Below are positions 20,923 to 29,251 of a DNA stretch of 64,000 nucleotides, one piece after another (within the stretch, counting starts at the first letter, position 1; the number at the start of each line of letters is the position of its first letter). This stretch comes from a virus. Position numbers and translations under genes: made by a program. Where the stretch lies: positions 1-64,000 of the IMG/VR virus record IMGVR_UViG_3300032770_000018, one strand, 5' to 3'. A model generated the notes under the pieces. It ran no database searches and was not told the origin of the DNA. It saw only the letters and a program-made list of their open reading frames with translations.

Positions 20923-22350
20923 TCAGGGAGTAATGCCGAGTTCATCCTGGGCCCCGGGATTCGGGTCCTTGGCAGCCGCTGCCGGCTGCGGGTTTTCAAC
21001 TGACTCCGGCGGCGCACTCCCCACCACGTAGCCGTCCTCGATGATGACCGTCGGCTCGACATCCCGGGCGATGCGCTCGACCCAAATCTGGCAATCGGCC
21101 TTATCGGCGATTTCGGCCAGGAGTTTCATCCCGTCGGCGTCCACGTCGTTGCCGGCGCGGATGAGGCAGACCATGAGCTTGGGGTTTAGGGCGATAGCGA
21201 TTGAAACAGAGACAACGAGCTGCTCGCGCGTGCTGGCCTGGTCGAAGGGCAGGCCGTTGAGCAGCACCTCACCGGTTTCCTCGCCGATGGAAAGCCCTGG
21301 CACCGGGTATTTCGCCTCCTGGATGGCCGTCCGCTTCTTCGCGTCGAAATCCTCGAGCTTGCGGGTGAGCGCGTCGGCCTCTTTGGTCTTGGCCACAACT
21401 TTAGTCTTCAGGTCGGCGTGGGTCTTATTCGCCCGGACTTTCTCGTTGGTGATTTCAACTTCAAAAGCCTTCTGCTTGAAGGGCGCGAGGTCCACGTCCA
21501 CCAGATTCGCAACCGAAAGCTCAAGCCGTTTATGCTCCTCGAGCTTCTCAGTGTGGGATTTGGAGAGATTGTCGAGCGTGCGTTTCTGCGAAGCCAGTTC
21601 ATCCTGCAGGCGCTTAATCTCCTGCTCGGTTTCTGCGATCTTGCCCTGCTGGTAAGCCTTTGAGGCGGCAATGCGCGAGGCACTTTCGGCGGCGTTGTTG
21701 GCGGCCGTGCGGGCGGCAGCGTTCTGCGCGTTGGTCGCCGCCGCGGCCTCCTGCTGGGCGATGATGTCGGCGGCCGAGGTCTCGGTCTCCGGTGCGCCAG
21801 CGTAATGCGGAGCAGCCGATAGTTGGGCCTGAAGGCTGGCCAGGTCGCGATTGACCGCCGTGCGCTCGTTGAAGACCTTCTGGCGATCCTGGTCGTGGGC
21901 GGCAAAATCCAACCCGAGGATCTGCCGAAGGGTATCCCCACGCTTTTTGCTCTTGGCCTCATCCGAGATCGCCCCGGGGGGATTAACGAATTCGAGCGGG
22001 TCAAAGCTAAGGTTGCCGCAAAGACCGTCCAGGACAGCCTGGGGAGATTGGTATTTGTCGCCGTCCTTGGGTTTGACCACCAGTTGCATCCCGCCGGCGG
22101 CGGTGAACGTGCGTTTGACGGTGAAGTCGCCCAAGTCGAGCGTGCCCCCACCCTTTTGGTGGCCGCGGGTGACTGGCTTGGAGGGAATAGACTTTCCTCC
22201 GCGCAGAGCGGCCTCGACAAAGTCCAGAATGGACGATTTGCCGGCACCGTTCTTGCCGGAGATGATGACGAGGTTCCCATCCGGGGTGATCTCGACAAAG
22301 TTGACGCGCTTGAAATGCTCCATCTGGAGCCCGAGAATTTTTGTTGCCAT
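20923..22350 (-). CDS. SMC/RecF-like ATPase
   Basis: 475 residues. Walker A GKNGAGKSS near the N-terminus, a long coiled-coil middle (about residues 140-320, Ala/Gln/Lys/Glu-rich), and a C-terminal half with PKLMVCLIRAGNDVD as a weak Walker B region. The signature (ABC) motif is atypical (QASTREQLVVSVSIAIALNPK). Resembles DNA-repair ATPases of phage recombination modules, here next to a RecE-like nuclease, which is the classic nuclease-ATPase pairing. Confidence 0.8.
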   Translation of the reverse strand: MATKILGLQMEHFKRVNFVEITPDGNLVIISGKNGAGKSSILDFVEAALRGGKSIPSKPVTRGHQKGGGTLDLGDFTVKRTFTAAGGMQLVVKPKDGDKYQSPQAVLDGLCGNLSFDPLEFVNPPGAISDEAKSKKRGDTLRQILGLDFAAHDQDRQKVFNERTAVNRDLASLQAQLSAAPHYAGAPETETSAADIIAQQEAAAATNAQNAAARTAANNAAESASRIAASKAYQQGKIAETEQEIKRLQDELASQKRTLDNLSKSHTEKLEEHKRLELSVANLVDVDLAPFKQKAFEVEITNEKVRANKTHADLKTKVVAKTKEADALTRKLEDFDAKKRTAIQEAKYPVPGLSIGEETGEVLLNGLPFDQASTREQLVVSVSIAIALNPKLMVCLIRAGNDVDADGMKLLAEIADKADCQIWVERIARDVEPTVIIEDGYVVGSAPPESVENPQPAAAAKDPNPGAQDELGITP

Positions 22351-22383
22351 AAGAGGAAGGAGACGAAGGTTCAGGGACTGGGT

Positions 22384-22668
22384 TTAGTTCGGAGACGGCG
22401 CGCCAGGCGTCGGCGCCGGAGTCGCGCTCCTCGATCCACGCCGCTTTGTACCGCCATTGATGCTGCGGGCCTTGGGTTTGCTGTTGGGCTTCGTGGTGAG
22501 GATGTCGACGATGGCCTCCTTGTGGTTGATGACGGCTGCGACCGCGTTGTCTACGTCCGTCATGGCCGCCGAAGAGAAGATTCCCTTGAGTTCGTGCTTC
22601 TGTGCTTCCTCCAAACTCGCGTGAGTTTGTCCGTCCCCTGTTACGAATGCCTTTGTGAATGCGATCAT
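22384..22668 (-). CDS. Hypothetical protein
   Basis: 94 residues. N-terminal helical part (LEEAQKHELKGIFSSAAMTDVDNAVAAVINHKEAIVDILTT), C-terminal Ser/Pro/Lys tail. The TGD-GxTHASLEEAQ start resembles small phage proteins linked to DNA-binding partners. ATGA overlap with the ATPase upstream. Confidence 0.55.
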   Translation of the reverse strand: MIAFTKAFVTGDGQTHASLEEAQKHELKGIFSSAAMTDVDNAVAAVINHKEAIVDILTTKPNSKPKARSINGGTKRRGSRSATPAPTPGAPSPN

Positions 22669-23696
22669 GTTGCTGCCTTTTGTTGAATTTTCTCGTTAAG
22701 TTTGGCGATCACCTGTTTTAACCGCTCGACACCGAGATCGCCAAGTATTTCGGTGTCGGAAATGTAGTTTTCGTCGAGGAGGAACTGGTTGACCTTCGGC
22801 ATGACCGCCGCGCGGTCGGTCTTGCTGGCGTCCGCCGGCAGGTTGTGGATCGCGTGAATCAGCGGGTGGGCCCATATGGCCTTGGCCAGCTCGCCGCGTT
22901 CGGTCTTCGACGGTCCGGCCGCCGGAACATTCGCCGGCGCGCCCGAGGATTTAGACCCGCACCAGGCCGCAATCTTCTGCCCGTGCTCATAGGTGAGCTG
23001 CGTCTTCTCGTCGGGCAGGCAATGGAAAAGATCCTCGTGGGTGATTTTGGTGACGTGGCAGAAGCCGCCCTTGCCGTCTTTGGCGAAAACCTCAACGTTT
23101 ATGAGCATCTCGAAGATGAACCGCGGGTCAGCAATCGGCGTGGTGAACTCGTCGGTAACCACTTCCATGCCACGCTGACCCTTTACCATGTGGGTTTTTT
23201 CCTGGGCGCGGAGGCAGCAGATGACGGGCAGTGGGCAGCGAAGCAGGTATTGGACGAAAAACTTATGCTCCTGCTTGGGCTTTATCCAGGCGGCCATCTT
23301 GCATTTCTCGCGCTTGCCCCAATCGTCGCCGGCCATGCGGTGGAGTTCAGCCTCCTGCATATCCAGCACGCCGCCCTCGCCGTCCCACTCGTGGGTCATC
23401 GAGTCAACGACCACGATGTCGGAATCCTTGGCCGCCAGTTCGACAGCCGCTTTGTAGCGCGCGGGCGAGAACGGAGCGTCGAAGTTGAGCACGCGGTAGC
23501 CGCCTGGGATGACATCGGCAAAAATACTCCCACGTCGGTTTTCGGTGTCGATGAGGGTGATTTTTCCAGCGGGACCGACGATGCCGCGCGCCAAGATGAG
23601 AGCCGATCGGGTTTTGCCGCCGCCGCTTTTGCCGTAGGTGCCGATGAGGGGTTTAACCACGCCGCGCGTGGCCGTTTCAACGGTGAAGTCAGCCAT
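22665..23696 (-). CDS. RecA-like phage ATPase (Sak4-type)
   Basis: 343 residues. Walker A GKSGGGKT, Walker B-like IVVVDSMTHEWDGEGG, and a downstream RAQEKTHMVKGQRG segment; the layout equals the AAA/RecA-fold phage ATPases called Sak4, which assist single-strand annealing. First gene of the recombination operon, expressed from the 23736-23780 promoter. C-terminal ~80 residues are a helical add-on. Confidence 0.75.
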   Translation of the reverse strand: MADFTVETATRGVVKPLIGTYGKSGGGKTRSALILARGIVGPAGKITLIDTENRRGSIFADVIPGGYRVLNFDAPFSPARYKAAVELAAKDSDIVVVDSMTHEWDGEGGVLDMQEAELHRMAGDDWGKREKCKMAAWIKPKQEHKFFVQYLLRCPLPVICCLRAQEKTHMVKGQRGMEVVTDEFTTPIADPRFIFEMLINVEVFAKDGKGGFCHVTKITHEDLFHCLPDEKTQLTYEHGQKIAAWCGSKSSGAPANVPAAGPSKTERGELAKAIWAHPLIHAIHNLPADASKTDRAAVMPKVNQFLLDENYISDTEILGDLGVERLKQVIAKLNEKIQQKAAT

Positions 23697-23736
23697 AAGA
23701 GGAATTTAATGGGATAGAATCAGTTTCAAATTTCAC
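23689..23736 (-). promoter_or_regulatory. GTG leader mini-ORF overlapping the Sak4-like gene start
   Basis: 15 codons from GTG 23736, stop TGA ending at 23689; it overlaps ATG 23696 by eight bases. Translation of it would place ribosomes on the ATPase start. Confidence 0.45.
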
Positions 23737-23780
23737 AGTTCACTGTAAAGCGTTTTAACCCATGACGCGCGAAGGCGCAA
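23736..23780 (-). promoter_or_regulatory. Promoter with a doubled GTG leader block
   Basis: TTGCGC (23775-23780), 17-bp spacer, TAAAAC (23752-23757), five bases, then ACAGTGAA and, seven bases later, CTGTGAAATTTGAAAC. Two GTG starts result: one reads MNCEI-stop, the other (23689-23736) reads MKFETDSIPLNSSYG and its stop overlaps ATG 23696. Confidence 0.6.
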
Positions 23781-23795
23781 GCGAAATTTTGCGGC

Positions 23796-23824
23796 TTGCT
23801 CGGCGCCGGCCGTTTCGGTAATCG
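23796..23824 (+). promoter_or_regulatory. Rightward promoter of the plus-strand operon
   Basis: TTGCTC (23796-23801), 17-bp spacer, TAATCG (23819-23824), nine bases before the TTG start at 23834. A GGAGGG Shine-Dalgarno sequence (23824-23829) lies four bases from the start, one of the few in this window, and partly overlaps the -10 box. Confidence 0.45.
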
Positions 23825-23833
23825 GAGGGTCGC

Positions 23834-24916
23834 TTGAAGACCTCAACGCTCTGGGTGGTTCGCGGCCGGGAGCCCGTGCTTTGGACAATTCCGGTGTTTG
23901 TCGAGTGGCACGACAAGACGGCGATCATCCGGCCGGCGGTGGTGCTCAACGGGATGCAGGGCCACGCGCTGCTGGCGACGGTCAACAAATGGGGAAAGAT
24001 CGAGGACGGCAACTACATCATTCGCGAGTCGGCGCTCCGGCAGTGCGCGGAGGAGATCCCGCCGGAGGAAAACGCGGAGATGCACTTTTCCTGGGAGCGC
24101 GTCCGGGCGCCCCAGCGCACGCGCTACAACGCACCAGAGGACCAGGAACGCCGCGAATTCCTGGATGAACTGCACCTTTCGGGCGCCTGGCGGCCGTTCT
24201 GCTCCCGGCGCGAGGAGGTCGACTACGTGTTTCACGCGCTGTGCCGGTTCATGCTGGATTGGCTGGTAAACCAGGAGAAACCGGTGGACCTGCACTTCGC
24301 CAAACTGCACAACTGGCCCTGGCGCCAGAACTTCGCCGACGCGATCTACCGGCGCGAGAAGGCGTACGACCTGCGGCCGAGGGAATTGATGCGCAAGTAC
24401 GGCCCCCAGGAGGCCTGTGAGATTGAGGTCAACGCCCGGCTGCGGCACGCAATGCTGACCGGCCCGTTTTTCAGGATGATCGACGGAGACGTGATGGGAA
24501 GAGCCCTCTTTATCGAACCAACGCGGGCCTGGCACTCGCTGATTAAACGGATTGAACGGACCCGGTTCGAGGTGCTAAAGGAACAGGCGTATGCGGACCA
24601 GTTTATCCTCTCAGCCTCCCGGCAATGGCCCAGAGTGGCAAGATTCCTGGCTTCCTGGCTGGCGTCTAGCCTTCAATCATCGCCGATCCTTCTGGAAAGC
24701 GCTTCGAGTGGCTATCACCGGTTCGTTTCGAGGGCTCTCCTTCGGTCTGGCGATAAGGCGCTCATTAAACGCCTCTTTGTCACTATGCGCCTTGCTGGTT
24801 TTAAGAGCCCGGACTCGCGCAGATCCAAAAAGACCGTCGTACGCGCAAAGGCTCGAGCGATGCCGCCAGTGCCCCATGTTCAACCCGGAACTCCAGACCT
24901 GCGGAACGGCGCGTGA
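23834..24916 (+). CDS. Hypothetical protein; 3' part overlaps the next gene
   Basis: 360 codons from TTG 23834, behind GGAGGG. The N-terminal two thirds (TLWVVRGREPVLWTIPVFVEW, then Trp/Arg-rich segments) look like genuine protein. The C-terminal ~110 residues are Ser/Arg-rich and overlap the next frame by 326 bases. Either a long natural overlap or a frameshift. No family recognised. Confidence 0.5.
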   Translation: MKTSTLWVVRGREPVLWTIPVFVEWHDKTAIIRPAVVLNGMQGHALLATVNKWGKIEDGNYIIRESALRQCAEEIPPEENAEMHFSWERVRAPQRTRYNAPEDQERREFLDELHLSGAWRPFCSRREEVDYVFHALCRFMLDWLVNQEKPVDLHFAKLHNWPWRQNFADAIYRREKAYDLRPRELMRKYGPQEACEIEVNARLRHAMLTGPFFRMIDGDVMGRALFIEPTRAWHSLIKRIERTRFEVLKEQAYADQFILSASRQWPRVARFLASWLASSLQSSPILLESASSGYHRFVSRALLRSGDKALIKRLFVTMRLAGFKSPDSRRSKKTVVRAKARAMPPVPHVQPGTPDLRNGA

Positions 24917-25076
24917 GACCTTCTTTAGCCCCAGTGCCAGGCAGGTGCTACCGCTCGGCTGCTGGTGCTATATGCCGATCAAGGCGGCTCTGCGGTGCAA
25001 CTGCTGGTTGTATGACGTGAGCGCTGGTCAGGCGGGCTGGCCGCCGGAACTGAACGACTACCCACATGAGTTCTGA
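24591..25076 (+). CDS. Cys-rich hypothetical protein
   Basis: 161 codons from ATG 24591. The end RLERCRQCPMFNPELQTCG... LPLGCWCYMPIKAALRCNCWLYD is a clear Cys cluster (zinc or disulphide) and is the most convincing part. The middle has a hydrophobic/basic helix (KALRVAITGSFRGLSFGLAI). The first ~100 codons overlap the preceding gene. The stop overlaps the start of the next gene. Confidence 0.5.
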   Translation: MRTSLSSQPPGNGPEWQDSWLPGWRLAFNHRRSFWKALRVAITGSFRGLSFGLAIRRSLNASLSLCALLVLRARTRADPKRPSYAQRLERCRQCPMFNPELQTCGTARETFFSPSARQVLPLGCWCYMPIKAALRCNCWLYDVSAGQAGWPPELNDYPHEF

Positions 25077-25608
25077 AATTGTAAAAGTCGCCAACGGACA
25101 TCAGGTCCAGGTCGAGGTTGACCTGGAAGAGCCGGCAATGAGCGATGATCTGCTGGTCGAGACCCTCAAACGCTGCGGCTGCGCCACCTTCGGACCAACG
25201 AGGATAAAGGACCTGGCCAGAATCGGCGTCCATCTGCGGGGCGTTGGGGTGACGAAGATCCAGCGTGGCGCCGTGATGGTGGATCTCGGGAAAGTGGATG
25301 AGGTGATCGACGTGGTCCGTGGGATGTTGGGCGCCAGGGTGGAAAAGTCGGGGAAGGGGACAATCCGCGACCTGGCGGTGCTGACATCCGCTTTTGGGAT
25401 GCTGATGAAGACCAAAACGGATGTCCAACGATTGGCCCTTGAGGTCGAGCAGGCGGCGTCGCCGGGCAAGACCATCGAGGAACCGCCCGGGCCGGCCCAG
25501 AACTTCGCGCCGGGCAAGCGAATATCCCCCCGCGGCGGCGGCAACCAGACCTTGGTGCTGGCCCATAACGCCAACGTTTACCCAGACGGCAAGCCAGGGA
25601 AGCCTTAG
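25066..25608 (+). CDS. Hypothetical protein
   Basis: 180 residues; beta/alpha N-terminus (EIVKVANGHQVQVEVDLEEP), then a helical segment with VRGMLGARVEKSGKGTIRDLAVL and a Gly/Pro-rich tail. It overlaps the preceding stop by 11 bases. Position just before a new promoter suggests the end of an operon. No family recognised. Confidence 0.55.
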   Translation: MSSEIVKVANGHQVQVEVDLEEPAMSDDLLVETLKRCGCATFGPTRIKDLARIGVHLRGVGVTKIQRGAVMVDLGKVDEVIDVVRGMLGARVEKSGKGTIRDLAVLTSAFGMLMKTKTDVQRLALEVEQAASPGKTIEEPPGPAQNFAPGKRISPRGGGNQTLVLAHNANVYPDGKPGKP

Positions 25609-25615
25609 AAAACCG

Positions 25616-25645
25616 TTGCAGGCAAAAAAGAGGTGTGCGTAATGT
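25616..25645 (+). promoter_or_regulatory. Leaderless-type promoter
   Basis: TTGCAG (25616-25621), 18-bp spacer, TAATGT (25640-25645), six bases, ATG 25652. Confidence 0.55.
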
Positions 25646-25651
25646 GCGCCC

Positions 25652-25885
25652 ATGAATGGCGATGGATACGCACCAAATTACACGGTTCCAAACTTCAGCC
25701 ACCCAGAGCCCAGTAACGTTGGCGTCGTTAGCGCCGGCAGCGGCCTTGAGCAGGGCGCGTACGGAGGGATCGCTCCGACCGACACGCCAAGCGGCCCGAC
25801 TGAGCGGGTGGACACCGACACCGGCAAGGTCTGGTACTTCGTTGACGGCGAATGGGTCTTCAGCGGCATCACTCTCAGCCTATGA
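25652..25885 (+). CDS. Small virion-like protein
   Basis: 77 residues, Gly/Pro/Ser/Thr-rich, ending with a beta-like KVWYFVDGEWVFSGITLS segment. Similar short tails end fibre-associated proteins. Overlaps the next gene by ATGA. Its promoter implies a leaderless mRNA. Function unknown. Confidence 0.5.
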   Translation: MNGDGYAPNYTVPNFSHPEPSNVGVVSAGSGLEQGAYGGIAPTDTPSGPTERVDTDTGKVWYFVDGEWVFSGITLSL

Positions 25886-27564
25886 AAAAACTACTCTGCA
25901 CGCTTCTGGCGTCGGCCTCGCTCTGCGTGTTTGGCTCTGGCCTTCCAACATTCACCGGAATTGTGAAGGGAGACGGCTCGGGCCTAACGAATCTCAATCC
26001 TTTGTCGCTGCCACAGAGCCTGCCAGTGGGCAATACCAATGCGATTATCGTCACCGGCCTGGGGGCCAACTTTGTGACATGGCTTAACGGGGTCAACGGC
26101 CCGGCAACCAACCTGACGGCTGCCAACGGCACGTACTACGTGAGCAACAGCCTGGGCTTTGCCTATCTGCCAGGAACCACCTTTGCGATTGACCTGACTG
26201 TGTTTGTGCTGTCGAACGCGGTGTTCGCGGAGGACCTGAACAACGTGACGGTGCTGGCTACGGTGGCTTTGCCGGCTGCCAACCCGGCTCAGCCAGGCAG
26301 CGAGGTTGGGAGCATGACTCAGGGGACCGCGGACGGCAATGGCGCGTCCTACCCGGGATGCTCGATCAGTTACCGGAGCAACAGCGCGAACTTTTTCCCG
26401 GCCGCAACAAGTCAGGAGTTTTTCCAGTACCTTCGCGACGCGCTCAAACCGATGGCGAGTGCGCTGCTCTCCTCAAATCTTTTCAGCGCCACCAGCGGAA
26501 CGCTCAAAGGTTACAGTTTGCTGAGTGGAGGCTATCCATCAGTCGGCACGTACACCTTTGTTGGCGACACCTACACCGCCGTCCCCGGTTGCTTAGACGC
26601 GATGAGCGTAGCGTCTTTGTCAAATCAGGTGAGCCGCTACATGGGGCTGGCCACGAATGGTTTTCCTTTTTTGTACGATTCGCTCCTCGCTGATTCGTCC
26701 CTGAGTGGGTACCCGGGGAGTCCACCGCTCACGAACCTGATGTGCGCAGGTTTCCTGGGTTACGTGCAGATCGTGTACGACCTGTGGCAAGCGTCTGGTA
26801 AGGCGCCGTGGGTGTGGGGCGCCTTTGGTGGGAATGTGACGAACTTGCTCAGCACGACCAACGTCATCAACCACTTAACCTTTTCCTACAAGCAGGCGCA
26901 GCATCCGCTGGATGACGACGCGACGATGGACGCGTTCTATGACGGCCCGGATTATTTCTGCCTGGGCAGCGTGTTCCGGTGGGTGGCGTTGCAGCAAGCG
27001 GCGGAGATGGCTGACAGCGGCTACCATCCACTGGACGCAACCGCGTTTCGGAACGAGTCGGGCCTGCTCAAATCGAACTTGGTAGCGATTCTCTGGGACA
27101 ATACGGCTGGGCTGTTCAAGGCGGGGACAAATGCCTCGACACATGCTCACTGGCACAATATCCCCGCTAACCTGATGGCGGCGCGACTGGGGATCGGTTA
27201 CGGGACCAACCAGGCGGCGATACTGTCCAACACGGTGGCTTTTTACGGCAAGGGCTCGTGGTCTGACGCTTGGGCGCAGGTGTATCACTATCCCACGAAT
27301 GAAGTGACGCCGTACACGGGCGCAATCTCTGCCCCGTGGTCTTATCCTTACCTCTACTGGGCGGATGAGTACGGCGGCTGCCTGGAGTTGACGCGTCCCG
27401 ACCTCGCTCAAGCCTACTGGCTGCAATGGGCAACGCATTTCCTGACGATTGGGGACACTGACCCGATTGTTGGGGGTGGTGTGCGCAGTCCGAACTTTTT
27501 CAAGCCTTACGCGCACATCCGGTGGCGTGCGGGCGATGCGGCGGCATTTAATTGCCCAAAATGA
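25882..27564 (+). CDS. Secreted alpha/alpha-toroid-like glycosidase, tail-spike candidate
   Basis: 560 residues. Signal peptide MKKLLCTLLASASLCVFGSG, followed by FTGIVKGDGSGLTNLN, the GDGSGLTN repeat common in phage and PVC-group surface fibres. The C-terminal two thirds contain helical, Trp/Tyr-rich segments (AYWLQWATHFLTIG, WSYPYLYWADEYGG, AHWHNIPANLMAARLG), the look of a six-hairpin glycosidase. No catalytic residue assigned. Could be a spike that cuts surface glycan; the Sec signal would imply export by the host. It heads a block of secreted proteins. Confidence 0.5.
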   Translation: MKKLLCTLLASASLCVFGSGLPTFTGIVKGDGSGLTNLNPLSLPQSLPVGNTNAIIVTGLGANFVTWLNGVNGPATNLTAANGTYYVSNSLGFAYLPGTTFAIDLTVFVLSNAVFAEDLNNVTVLATVALPAANPAQPGSEVGSMTQGTADGNGASYPGCSISYRSNSANFFPAATSQEFFQYLRDALKPMASALLSSNLFSATSGTLKGYSLLSGGYPSVGTYTFVGDTYTAVPGCLDAMSVASLSNQVSRYMGLATNGFPFLYDSLLADSSLSGYPGSPPLTNLMCAGFLGYVQIVYDLWQASGKAPWVWGAFGGNVTNLLSTTNVINHLTFSYKQAQHPLDDDATMDAFYDGPDYFCLGSVFRWVALQQAAEMADSGYHPLDATAFRNESGLLKSNLVAILWDNTAGLFKAGTNASTHAHWHNIPANLMAARLGIGYGTNQAAILSNTVAFYGKGSWSDAWAQVYHYPTNEVTPYTGAISAPWSYPYLYWADEYGGCLELTRPDLAQAYWLQWATHFLTIGDTDPIVGGGVRSPNFFKPYAHIRWRAGDAAAFNCPK

Positions 27565-28154
27565 CCCGTCTCCTCACTATCCTCCTTTGCCTATTCGCCT
27601 TCGCGGGCGTGACGCAGACGAATCACATCACACACTTGTGGCAGGTGCAGGCCATCGGCGCGGCGAAGCGGGAAGGCCCTCACGCCTACAGCATGATGAT
27701 GCAATCACTCGGACTGGTGCCCCCACCAAGGACCAATCCGCCTGTCTTGCTCGCGGCGTGGACGGCCTCCATTGACCCGCTGGCTACCAGCAATCGAATC
27801 TATGCGGTGTCTGGCGGTAAGACCAATGTCACAGCCACGAGCAACACCAACGAGGCCGCGCTCGTCATCACCAATCGAACTAGCCTGACCGTGACCGCCG
27901 TTGACACCGTGAGTAAGCGCGAGAGTCTGCCGTCGAACACGGTTCACTACCCCGGCACGGCTGTTCTCCAATTCAGCAGCAAGACCGGAACAAATGTTGA
28001 GTTCACATCGGCATTCGCCGCCAAGCCACGTTGGGGCGTCACTAACTCCACCGTGACTATCAGCAACCCGCCACTCGCGGGCCTCGGTCAATTCTACCGC
28101 GCCATCGGGGGGATGAACCCGCCAAAGCGGTGGATAGATTACAACGGGCCATGA
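27561..28154 (+). CDS. Secreted Ig/fibronectin-like protein
   Basis: 197 residues from ATG 27561 (ATGA overlap with the previous stop). Signal peptide MTRLLTILLCLFAFAGVTQT, then a beta-rich body (TNVTATSNTNEAALVITNRTSLTVTAVDTVSKRESLPSNTV), the pattern of fibronectin/Ig-like domains. Likely a surface or fibre accessory. No recognised family. Confidence 0.5.
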   Translation: MTRLLTILLCLFAFAGVTQTNHITHLWQVQAIGAAKREGPHAYSMMMQSLGLVPPPRTNPPVLLAAWTASIDPLATSNRIYAVSGGKTNVTATSNTNEAALVITNRTSLTVTAVDTVSKRESLPSNTVHYPGTAVLQFSSKTGTNVEFTSAFAAKPRWGVTNSTVTISNPPLAGLGQFYRAIGGMNPPKRWIDYNGP

Positions 28155-28393
28155 CTGCCATCGAGAGAAACCAACCGCTAGACGTGCTGGACATTGAAAT
28201 CATCCGGCACCGGGGCTATCAGGATGCACCTGACAAGGAACTTGCTGTGGTCCTAGGAATAACACGCCCCGCAATGGAGGCGAGGTTGAAAAAGCTTCGA
28301 CGCATTTTCGGGCGCTGCGACCACCTGTTCATGCACCAGCTTGCCACCGCTTTTGGTCTGGCCCCTGTAATGCCCGTGATTTATGCCTCCTAA
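28151..28393 (+). CDS. Small helix-turn-helix protein
   Basis: 80 residues from ATG 28151. LDVLDIEIIRHRGYQDAPDKELAVVLGITRPAMEARLKKLRRIFG fits a helix-turn-helix of the sigma/LuxR type. Overlaps both neighbours. A late regulator or an RNA-polymerase partner is possible. Confidence 0.5.
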   Translation: MTAIERNQPLDVLDIEIIRHRGYQDAPDKELAVVLGITRPAMEARLKKLRRIFGRCDHLFMHQLATAFGLAPVMPVIYAS

Positions 28394-28634
28394 CAACCAG
28401 TCCCTCGAAATCGTGACCATCGTGCTCAGTGTCGGCTCGATCACGTTTCCAATCCTATTCGGGTTCATTATTTGGAAGATGATGAAGATTTTCGTCACCC
28501 GCGAGAGCTTTGACGATTACAAGAAGCTGGCGGACACGCAGCGGGCAGCTTTGGTGGATTCAAATATCAGGATCGAGAAGAAGTTGGACCTGCTGGTTGA
28601 GGCCCAAATGAACGGCAGAAGTCATGCGCGATGA
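28383..28634 (+). CDS. Holin-like membrane protein
   Basis: 83 residues: a short charged start, one long hydrophobic segment (IVTIVLSVGSITFPILFGFIIWKM), then a charged coiled-coil tail (YKKLADTQRAALVDSN). This is the layout of phage holin/DUF2730-type proteins. Position in a run of three membrane proteins supports a lysis role. Confidence 0.5.
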   Translation: MPPNNQSLEIVTIVLSVGSITFPILFGFIIWKMMKIFVTRESFDDYKKLADTQRAALVDSNIRIEKKLDLLVEAQMNGRSHAR

Positions 28635-28852
28635 ACAAGATCGAGGCTTACCTCTTGACCTGTCAGACCTCAGCGATTTGCGTGATCATCATTTCGGCGC
28701 TGGCTATCGTCGGATGGCTCTCGGGAGCTATCAGGCTCGCGTCATGGGGAAGCGCGGTGCCAATGTCTTTGCCGACAGCGGTTTGCTTCATTGCTATAGC
28801 GGTCAACGGGTTTCTTTTGGCCGAGTCGTTTCGGGTAACACGCAAGGAATAA
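28631..28852 (+). CDS. Two-helix holin-like protein
   Basis: 73 residues with two hydrophobic segments (ICVIIISALAIVGWLSGAI and LPTAVCFIAIAVNGFLLA). ATGA overlap with the previous gene. Lysis or membrane function likely. Confidence 0.5.
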   Translation: MNKIEAYLLTCQTSAICVIIISALAIVGWLSGAIRLASWGSAVPMSLPTAVCFIAIAVNGFLLAESFRVTRKE

Positions 28853-28853
28853 A

Positions 28854-29186
28854 ATGACCAACAGCACGCGCAAATGGCTTCGGGCTGGGATTGAGACCTT
28901 CATCCACGGCGGGGCGGCGGCAGTCGGAGGCGGCGTCGGCGCGGCTGCCATTGACTCGATCAACTTCGGGCTCTGCACGGCCAAGTCGTGGAAGCTCATG
29001 GGGTCGTGCTTTCTGGTAAACGGTATGCTCCGGTTCTTTCAGTGGTGGAGCAACAACCCGCTGCCAATGGACTCTAACCCGCCTTTCCCGATTGCGCCAG
29101 CCATCAGCCTAAACCCTCTGGCAAAGGTCCAGACGATTGCGCCGCAGCCGCCTGCACCGGGACCGGAGCCCGCGCCGAAGCCATGA
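28854..29186 (+). CDS. Membrane protein of the lysis block
   Basis: 110 residues: a Gly/Ala-rich hydrophobic segment (HGGAAAVGGGVGAAAIDSIN), a second Met/Phe-rich segment (LMGSCFLVNGMLRFFQWW) and a long Pro tail ending in KP. Could be an antiholin or a spanin-like protein; uncertain. Confidence 0.45.
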   Translation: MTNSTRKWLRAGIETFIHGGAAAVGGGVGAAAIDSINFGLCTAKSWKLMGSCFLVNGMLRFFQWWSNNPLPMDSNPPFPIAPAISLNPLAKVQTIAPQPPAPGPEPAPKP

Positions 29187-29251
29187 TCACCCGCAAAGAG
29201 CTTATCCGCATCATCATCGGCCTGGCGGTGATTGCGCCAAACCATGCTTGA
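29183..29251 (+). CDS. Very short membrane peptide ORF
   Basis: 22 codons (MITRKELIRIIIGLAVIAPN). ATG 29183 overlaps the previous stop (ATGA), and its own stop overlaps the ATG at 29244. Most of it is hydrophobic. A leader or a very small lysis peptide. Confidence 0.3.
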   Translation: MITRKELIRIIIGLAVIAPNHA

